Assembly: GCA_036852015.1 (NCBI GenBank)
Contig: JAANDG010000375.1
Location: 79,124 to 143,123, forward strand
Direction of reading: 5' to 3'
From: Pelodera strongyloides
Lineage: Eukaryota > Nematoda > Chromadorea > Rhabditida > Rhabditidae
DNA length: 64,000 nucleotides
Below, piece after piece: positions 56,889 to 64,000 of the stretch. A program made the position numbers and the translations under genes. A model generated the notes under the pieces. It worked only from the letters and a program-made list of their open reading frames with translations. It did not search any database and was not told the DNA's origin. Each line of letters begins with the position of its first letter. The stretch's first letter is position 1.

Positions 56889-59246
56889 GTTAAATCGCCA
56901 AAAAAGGTGGAAATTACTGGCCCGGTGACCCAAATAGTACCCCCGCATTCTATACCCAATTTGCGAGTTTAGACCAGTAGAGCACAGGACTTTATCCCGC
57001 CGCTTTTGTGGTTCACCATTCGTATTAACTACGGTCAATTGGGCAGTTTATAGAGCAAAGGTTCTCTGGCGGTAAAGGGATCGAGCTCTTTCTATGCTCA
57101 GAAATGGAATATGGAAATTACCTTATGGGATACGGTTTCTGGGCAATTGTAAGAGGAATGTAAGTAAGGGCTTTTATGTATGTGTATGTGGCTTACGCCC
57201 AAGTCAACTAGCGATATAACTCTCTAGTTAGCAGATATTTTACTGGCTCGAAAATATTACAACAAGATGTTCTCCCTCTGCTTTTTGCTATAACTTTTCA
57301 GTTCCACATAATATTTTAGCCCATGATATTTAATGGGTTTCTCGTCGTTTGCTTGGTGAAAATAGGAAAAGCCAAATAGCAAACGGTAAAGATGGTAATA
57401 ATACAAAAATTATTTTGAGGGCTCAAACTTTAGACGTGGGCTTATTTCCTTAGACCTAGACCTGTCGTTTCGGTCTAGACTTAGGCTTAGGCTTAGGCTT
57501 AGGCTTAGGCTTAGGCTTAGGCTTAGGCTTAGGCTTAGGCTTAGGCTTAGGCTTAGGCTTAGGCTTAGGCTTAGGCTTAGGCTTAGGCTTAGGCTTAGGC
57601 TTAGGCTTAGGCTTAGGCTTAGGCTTAGGCTTAGGCTTAGGCTTAGGCTTAGGCTTAGGCTTAGGCTTAGGCGTTAGAATAAAGTCTAAAGAGAGGATGT
57701 TATTTCCCAAGCACCTCGTTCTGTCCTAGCCTTTTTATTCCTTCCATATGTTACGCCCGCACTATATAGTGTATACCATGTGTGTGTTCGACGCTTCACT
57801 GCTCCTTTACATTCTCCTGCAATACGTACATATGTAACTTTCCTTTTCATATACAATTTAAAGCGGTATGACACGTGGTTTTTGGACGAACACTGGACAA
57901 CTAGGTTTCACGTAATATATGAAGTGTTCCATTATGTGCCGCAAATGCACAAAAGGACGCATAAAGTTTCATGCATGGTCCGCTTCACCACGTGCTATAC
58001 CGCTTTAATATTGGCTGACCCTGCTATTCAGTAGTTTCTTTTTCCCGCTGTATTTCATTGCTCACTTTTCTGGCGGCAAAATTGACCTCGTTCAAAATAC
58101 AATGCCCAATACGGTAGTGTATGAGATTTAGAAAAAGAGCAGCGGTCAAAACGCTATCTTTGATTTTATAAGTGGACTTTATAAGTGCTCAATCATGCAT
58201 ACAAATTTGTGATGGACGCAAAGTTTATGGGATATATACTTTTAAAGGGGTGTATTTGTTAGATTTACTGACGTAAGTAGGCACAGTTGTATATTGAATA
58301 TAGTATACAGTATTGTGTATACAGTAATTATTAAGTATATAGTATGTTTATAGGGATATAAACGAGGAAACAACGAAAAACTGGTATTTTCTTGTAGGAA
58401 AAAAGGGAACCTGTTTGGGAAATGCTTCTTAACGTTCTAGGAAGGAGTATTGAGGAACAGGCACATAATAACCTACAATTTACGTAATATAGTTTCGCTA
58501 CCGTTGTGTTACCATAAATGTTATGTTTATGTACCAGACAGTGTTACCATAGTTTTCTGCTACCTACCGGCGCTGGTTCTTCGTGGTCTGTCTACGGTAC
58601 CTTTAGTAGGAAAGCTCACCGGAAAAAAACATCCCCAAGATGAAGCTGAATGATATTTAGTTTGTATATATTGTAATAAACACCCTTTATATGCATTATG
58701 ATCAAATAATAAATATAGGTTTATCGGTGGACCCTTTAAACTTTCGTCAAATAATAAACCAAGTTGGGTGACGTTGGGAGTATTTTACGGGAGTGTTATA
58801 CATTTTAATTTGCACAAATACAGATTGTTTGCAAGCTTCAAAGTTGGTTTTCAGATTAGTACTGTACTAACCGACTACTACATAAGTACTTTCCTGTTCG
58901 ATCAGTATAAACCAATGCTAAATAAATCCTTTCCTTACTAGTTAATACTAAATCCAAACACAAGCATAGTGCCAAGGCTCACACGCGTGTAAAGTTACAC
59001 GGTGTCGTTTTGTGAAATTTGACTCAAATTTGTTTTGACCAAGAGGGAATTCTTTGCCGAGTACGTTTATGTACACATCACGACTTTTCCTTTCATTATG
59101 TTTTCTCGGTTTTCTCATTTTCCGTTTTCCACTTTCCACTGTCTGATTTCTTCTTTCAGTTTCATACGATTTTGACAGTCAGTACATCAGTGCAGGGCGG
59201 CACAAATTCTAGTGTGCGATTGGTCTGCCACAGCAGGGCGCACAAT
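56889..59246 (+). CDS. Candidate downstream exons, possibly of the large plus-strand gene
   Basis: Exon 56889-56966 (acceptor gatttgcag) is open in phase 0 and reads [19 protein letters not shown]; its donor (gtttag) is weak. Exon 59160-59246 (acceptor ttctttcag, strong) is open in phase 0 and reads [19 protein letters not shown] before a GTAAAT donor. An alternative terminal exon at 58552-58650 is followed by AATAAA (58674). The phase link to 54931 was not resolved: it ends in phase 1 while these start in phase 0, so an intervening exon is needed. The Cys context is only loosely like an Ig B strand; I do not assign a domain. Confidence 0.25.
57481..57672 (+). repeat. Interstitial telomere repeat, 32 perfect TTAGGC units
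   Basis: 192 bp of uninterrupted TTAGGC, the nematode telomere unit, flanked by ordinary sequence on both sides. It explains the Lys-Pro repeat seen when the minus strand is translated. Confidence 0.98.
57857..58008. repeat. Family C inverted-repeat element (AAAGCGGTATGACACGTGG)
   Basis: tttaaagcggtatgacacgt and accacgtgctataccgcttt ends. Other family C ends occur near 6677, 6752, 36855, 40594, 49076, 60193 and 63890. Confidence 0.85.
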
Positions 59247-61325
59247 GTAAATTAATTTTCGCTCTGCTTTGGCGAACTTCTTGCGCAGTTTACGCACTAG
59301 GCGTTTGGTTTCCATTCTTTTATAAAAATTCTAAACCCATAATATGCTCTATTCTATTCAGCCAACTTATTAATTATAAAAACTCAAATATCCTAGTTAC
59401 CTTAATTATAATTAACAAACTGTAATTATCGATTTACCTCAAAACACCGAACACCATGTTACCTCTAGGCCAACTTTCCCCCGATGATTTATTCTTATTT
59501 CTGCCCTCAACTATCTGTCATATATATTCAGTACATCTCCTTCCCCACGGTCGCCCGTGGAGGTCACCGGCTATAAATTTGAATAGATATACCAATTTCG
59601 AGTAATTATACTTTCCAAACACGCGCAGCACAGCACAACTCAGTTTCAAAAGTTGACCTAGAATTTTGGGTTTACAATTTTCTGATGAGTTTCTAGTTTA
59701 GTACTTTTATTTTGTTTTAAAATACTAGTAACTGTGCTCCCGTGTTTACGTGACTTACATAACAAAACTAGAAAATGAACTTTTAGTAATGATGTATGTA
59801 CATCCCTGATGTCAATAATTGGTGCATGGTATAAGGCGTTTTAATTACCGTATACCTATCTATACCTACAGTAGATTTTTGGATGGGCAGGGAGAAAGCT
59901 CACCTTTCTCTGTTTTTCACTCATATCCCCGATCTCTCATCTATCCTCTATCTCTATCTCTGTCTCTAACTCTATCCCTGTCTCTATTCTATCTCTGTGT
60001 CTCTCTCTCTTTTTCTAACTCTCCCTGAGGGAAGTCTCTGACCCTACAGACCTTTTGCTGTTAGTTTTCGTTGAACCAGCTTCCGCTACGTTAGTGTCCT
60101 ATTTACATTTTCCAACAACATGACGTACTTCGACAGCATTGTACTCAACAATTTATTTGTTTGCTATCTGCTTCTTAGCCACTATCACATTTAAAGTTAA
60201 AGCCATGTGGCACGTGGCTTTGAAAAGCAGTCCCATCGATTATGTGCAAATTAAGTTCCATCGGGTGTCCTTCGGGTACATTTAGGCATAAATTTGCATA
60301 TTATGCATGAGAATTGACTTGTCAAGTTTACGTATCAAAAGCGCGTTTCCCACTCGAAATCAAGATGTTTCACTCTTGTTATATATTATTTTCTTTGTTT
60401 CTACTCGTTCAATAATTCATCCGGTCGTTATGAAGAAAGTATGACTATGGATTCAGCAAACTTGCAAATTTCAAGAGTCCTGTGCTCTTCTCGTCTTCCC
60501 GGACTTTAGAGTATCTAATCTGGAATCCCGAAATCTCGAAAAAGCAAAGAAAAGGCAAAAAAAACGTCAAGTTGCCTTGACAAACCAATTTGCGCGGCTT
60601 TAAACTCTAAGTGCCGGAGGTGTGGTTTTTGAAGTCTTGGTCGTATTCTAAATGTTGAAGTGAACTTAACTTCTTGACTTGCTTATTATCATTTTAATCT
60701 CATAATTGCTTGTACACCACATGTATTAAGTTTTACTTTGTGCGTAGGTATTATGCGTAGGCATTGGCTATTTTTCATGCACTAAACTTGCAAAGTACAC
60801 CACATCTCAAGGTTTAACTCTTTTTTTTGAAATCCAACTCCTGAAAAAAGGTGATATATTTGTCCAGTTTTACAGTTCCAGTATTATCACCTTCCCTTTC
60901 AAAAACAACTAGTTTACATTCATATTCTGTTGATGTAAGATAAACCCATATGTGGTTTAACTGGAAAAAAAACCTACAACTCGTTCTAGTGATACACAGG
61001 TTTTTAACCAGTTTTTGGTTTTCCGGAATTCAGAGCATGCCTTATTGTAGTGGTAGGTTACCAGTGCATGCGGTGTTCACCAGAGTGGCAGCGAAGGGAG
61101 CCGCCTCCCCGAGGGCAACCCTGGTGAACAGGCCACCCCTTTAACTATCATTGTTGAACTCATGTGCTTTGTTCGTATATTGCGTGCAGTGATGTGCTTG
61201 CTCAATGTTTCTGACTAGCACTACCCTTGACTAATAAGTTTAGGCACAACTATAAGCGCACTGTCAAAATTAGGCCTACATACATATATATGTGTTGATG
61301 AATAGAAAGGCACCTCGTTTTATGT
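59247..61325. other. Non-genic stretch
   Basis: No supported exon. A short hairpin with gttcaccag / ctggtgaac ends lies at about 61076-61130; the open frame across it is likely element sequence. CT-rich text at 59938-60012. Confidence 0.5.
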
Positions 61326-61364
61326 TTAGGCTTAGGCTTAGGCTTAGGCTGAGGCTTAGGCTTG
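61326..61364 (+). repeat. Short interstitial telomere repeat
   Basis: Six TTAGGC units with one TGAGGC variant, same strand as 57481-57672. Confidence 0.9.
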
Positions 61365-61576
61365 TGCATAGTCCTTTGATCCTTTAACAGTATTTGGTTT
61401 AGGGTTTTAGTATTACATTATTCCATATACGGTCTCACTTCCATTACCTTTCCCATCCTTAGAATTGCCCCAATCTATCCCCGTTTTCCTTATATTTTCC
61501 TGCTTTGGATGTCGATTCGCTTTTGTCAAAACTCCTTTCCTCTTTCCCTCTCTGCAGCCCGGAGGGCGAAAGTTGA

Positions 61577-61634
61577 AAGAGAGGGAGAGAGAGAGGGGGG
61601 AGAGAGAGAGGGAGAGAGAGAGAAAGAGAGAGGG
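61577..61634. repeat. (GA)n microsatellite
   Basis: GA tract with a gggggg interruption. Confidence 0.95.
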
Positions 61635-61791
61635 AAGGAGGTCTGAGCCACTTCACCTTTTATAACCAAACTCATTCACTTCGCTTATCCCATTCTTTTG
61701 TCGCCCTGAGCCCTCCATCGCGCCGACAATTATTATTATAATTTCGTATAGATCATAATGATTTTAGTTTGTAGATCATTTTTGCTCTCAA

Positions 61792-61964
61792 TTTAAAGCT
61801 ATAGGTTTTTGAAACGCATCGTGGACAACTGAATCCTTGCGTATTTATGCTAATTGACTTGAATTTAGCTCGATTTTTATTACAATTTTTTTTACCTTTT
61901 CATAAGCTGCATAAGAATGCTGGTGTACTCGATGCTTTTCAAGAACCGACCGGCATTTCGCTTT
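61792..61964. repeat. Family A inverted-repeat element, left end degraded
   Basis: The left end reads tttaaagctataggtttttg (ACCGGCC lost), while the right end ccgaccggcatttcgcttt is intact. Confidence 0.85.
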
Positions 61965-62366
61965 GATGGATCATATTTTGGATTAGATTTGGAGTAGAAA
62001 CTCCTAGTCCGAAATCGACACTCACTTTTTCGTATGTTGGTAGGAACTAGGAACTCTGCTTTTGGGAGGTCATGCTATTGGGCTATTGCCATAGGTTCCA
62101 ATTATGCACTCTCATATATACTGTAGCTAGTTGTATGTACTATGTTGCAAACTGGAGTCTAAATGTTATTGAACCCATGACTCACTTTACACTCACCGGG
62201 CTAGAGCTTGGCTAACGATTGTATTTTATTGTACTCGCTCCTAAGGGTGGGTCGAACTCCTAGCGCCTAACTGTCTCCCAGGTCCTTGGATACTCCCGAT
62301 TAAAGTAAATTTAAAGCGATTAGCGACTTTCTTTATTTCCCTTGCGCTCCTTTACAGTTGAGGAAG

Positions 62367-62374
62367 AGATGGAG

Positions 62375-62422
<48 letters not shown>

Positions 62423-62470
62423 TGTCAGAGAGAGAGAGAGTTTGACAGAGTTAAAGAGAGAGGGAGAGAA
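62367..62470. repeat. (GA)n microsatellite, three blocks
   Basis: GA runs separated by tttgtcag and tttgacagagttaa. Confidence 0.95.
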
Positions 62471-62627
62471 GGTAAAAAGAGATCCTTGAATGGGAATGAC
62501 CTCCCTGTATAATATACCTGAGAGTTGAAAGTCTCTCTTTCGTTCCCGTCCCCCATGGAGAAGAGGAGACCACAAATTAGCATACGAGTAGTGACATAGT
62601 GAGACTCATGTCTCTTCTTTCTCTCGA

Positions 62628-62682
62628 TCTTTCTCCCTCTCTCTCTCTCTGCCTCTCTCTCTCTCCCACTCTCTCTCTCTTT
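62628..62682. repeat. (CT)n microsatellite
   Basis: CT tract with ctgcct and ccc interruptions. Confidence 0.95.
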
Positions 62683-62809
62683 CCGTAGACTCGGACTTCC
62701 AAAATACATCCGCTCTTTGTGAATCCAATATTCACCACAGCCTTAGAGTCTCCCTTTTGTTGACTCAATTTTTATGCCAATTATCATTTTCTACTGGCTT
62801 CTTCCCTTC

Positions 62810-62848
62810 CTCTCTGTCTCTGTCTCTCTGTCTCTCTTTCTCTTTAAC

Positions 62849-62933
<85 letters not shown>
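62810..62933. repeat. (CT)n microsatellite
   Basis: CT block of about 120 bp. Confidence 0.95.
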
Positions 62934-62938
<5 letters not shown>

Positions 62939-63390
62939 ATCATGACCATGACGTCACGGACGTCCTCAATAAAGGAATCTGCATGGCGGTTTTGTTTTTT
63001 TTAGTTCTCCAGCATTTTTTAGCGCGTAGGAAAATACGTACGCTGAATTTATTTCCACCCTCAGTTCTCAATGTAGAATAGTTTTCGCTATTATACTTCT
63101 GTATAGCTAAGTTTATTCCTGCCCTACATTTTCCAAGCTTATTCTAATAATAATTTGTCAAGCGTGCTTTGTCTCTGACAACATGTTGCGCAACGGAACA
63201 TCAGTGTATTACTCTTTGCATTTTAGCTAACCCGGGCTTAGTTCTAATTTAGGAACGGCCCTGACGTAATCCTCTCGGCTTAACTTGTGTCACTCAAATG
63301 TAACATTAAGCACGCTTCAGAAGATACGTCTTTCTGTTTGTGGCAGGTTGCCATTCCCACTCTGTAAATCTGAACCGAAACTTCTCCCCC

Positions 63391-63424
<34 letters not shown>

Positions 63425-63448
63425 TATCTTTCTCTCTCTCTCTCTCTT
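63391..63448. repeat. (CT)n microsatellite
   Basis: CT tract split by ccttatcttt. Confidence 0.95.
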
Positions 63449-64000
63449 TGACAGCAATCCTTGTTTGTTTATTATTATTATCTTTACCTTTGTGACCATA
63501 GATCTATGATAATTGTATGTGTATGTCTATTCAAGAATGCCCAATAACAAAATAAAAATATCCCTATGTCTTATCCCCAATATTTCTTCCATTAGCCGGT
63601 GCACTCATTCCTGAAAGGATTTCGCTAATCTGACGGGTTCTCAGCATCGTCGTATTTTGATGCTTTTTACATCCAGACATAATTTAGGATAGCTTTAGGA
63701 TGAGACTATTTTTTCTGCTCTTTATGTCTTATCATGTACTTTTTCTATTTTCATTTCCAAGTATTGTCCATTATACACCTGCAAGCCAAAGGCTTTGTGA
63801 AACATATTCTTCCAACGCTTTGTGTGAATTTCCAGCACATAATTTCACAAATACGAATGTAGCAGCCCAGTATACCTTTCAAAACCACGTGACATACCGC
63901 TTTAATTTACTATACAACTTACTACATGCTTCAATGAGTCATCTTGATTTGCTTAGCGCGTGAAATCAGCACAGGTCCTGGCCTTGTGCTGTCTCGGCTG
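63449..64000. other. Window end; family C fragment only
   Basis: AT-rich sequence. aaaccacgtgacataccgct at about 63881-63904 is the right end of a family C element. No exon supported. Confidence 0.5.

Noticed and set aside
57456..57710. 84-residue Lys-Pro repeat protein
   Set aside because: It is the reverse translation of 32 TTAGGC telomere units, with no splice or start support.
60950..61144. Plus-strand frame ending ATLVNRPPL
   Set aside because: Most of it spans a gttcaccag / ctggtgaac hairpin, probably a small foldback element.
40172..63509. Many Leu-Ser and Arg-Glu repeat frames
   Set aside because: All are translations of CT/GA microsatellites.

Overview
The window looks like a repeat-rich chromosomal segment from a nematode. 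The evidence is 32 perfect TTAGGC units (the nematode telomere repeat) at 57481-57672, many short exons with nematode-type acceptors (TTTCAG, TTGCAG), and a minus-strand gene matching the PQE-1/REXO1 family exon by exon. I cannot name the genus. There is no bacterial-type gene content, CRISPR array, rRNA gene or convincing intact tRNA gene.

Layout. (1) 291-12495, minus strand: a PQE-1/REXO1 homologue. I could join 23 exons in one reading frame (876 codons, no stop); the catalytic exonuclease exons lie beyond position 1. Its introns hold many foldback elements. (2) 14025-19978, plus strand: a gene encoding a hydrophobic segment followed by a long Ser/Lys-rich region, with a duplicated symmetric exon. 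(3) 22799-24156, plus strand: a globin, read either as a separate gene or as the C-terminus of gene 2 by alternative splicing. (4) 26697-27682, minus strand: a small unrecognised gene candidate. (5) 27702 to about 59246, plus strand: a large, sparse candidate gene with tiny exons and huge introns. Its best-supported part is an unrecognised disordered exon at 52475-53367 with repeated tyrosine motifs, read as an alternative first exon.

The two halves differ. The first 27 kb carries most of the recognisable coding sequence and few microsatellites. From 27.4 kb onward there are more than twenty CT/GA tracts, at least nine copies of one 170-180 bp inverted-repeat family, a seven-unit tandem array carrying tRNA-like Pol III promoter boxes (37073-38985), a three-unit 238 bp array, and four blocks of interstitial telomere repeat.

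The genes do not form an obvious pathway. PQE-1/REXO1 and the TM/Ser-Lys-rich gene are divergent around 12.5-14.0 kb. The large plus-strand gene is inferred only from splice signals and phase agreement, and needs RNA evidence.
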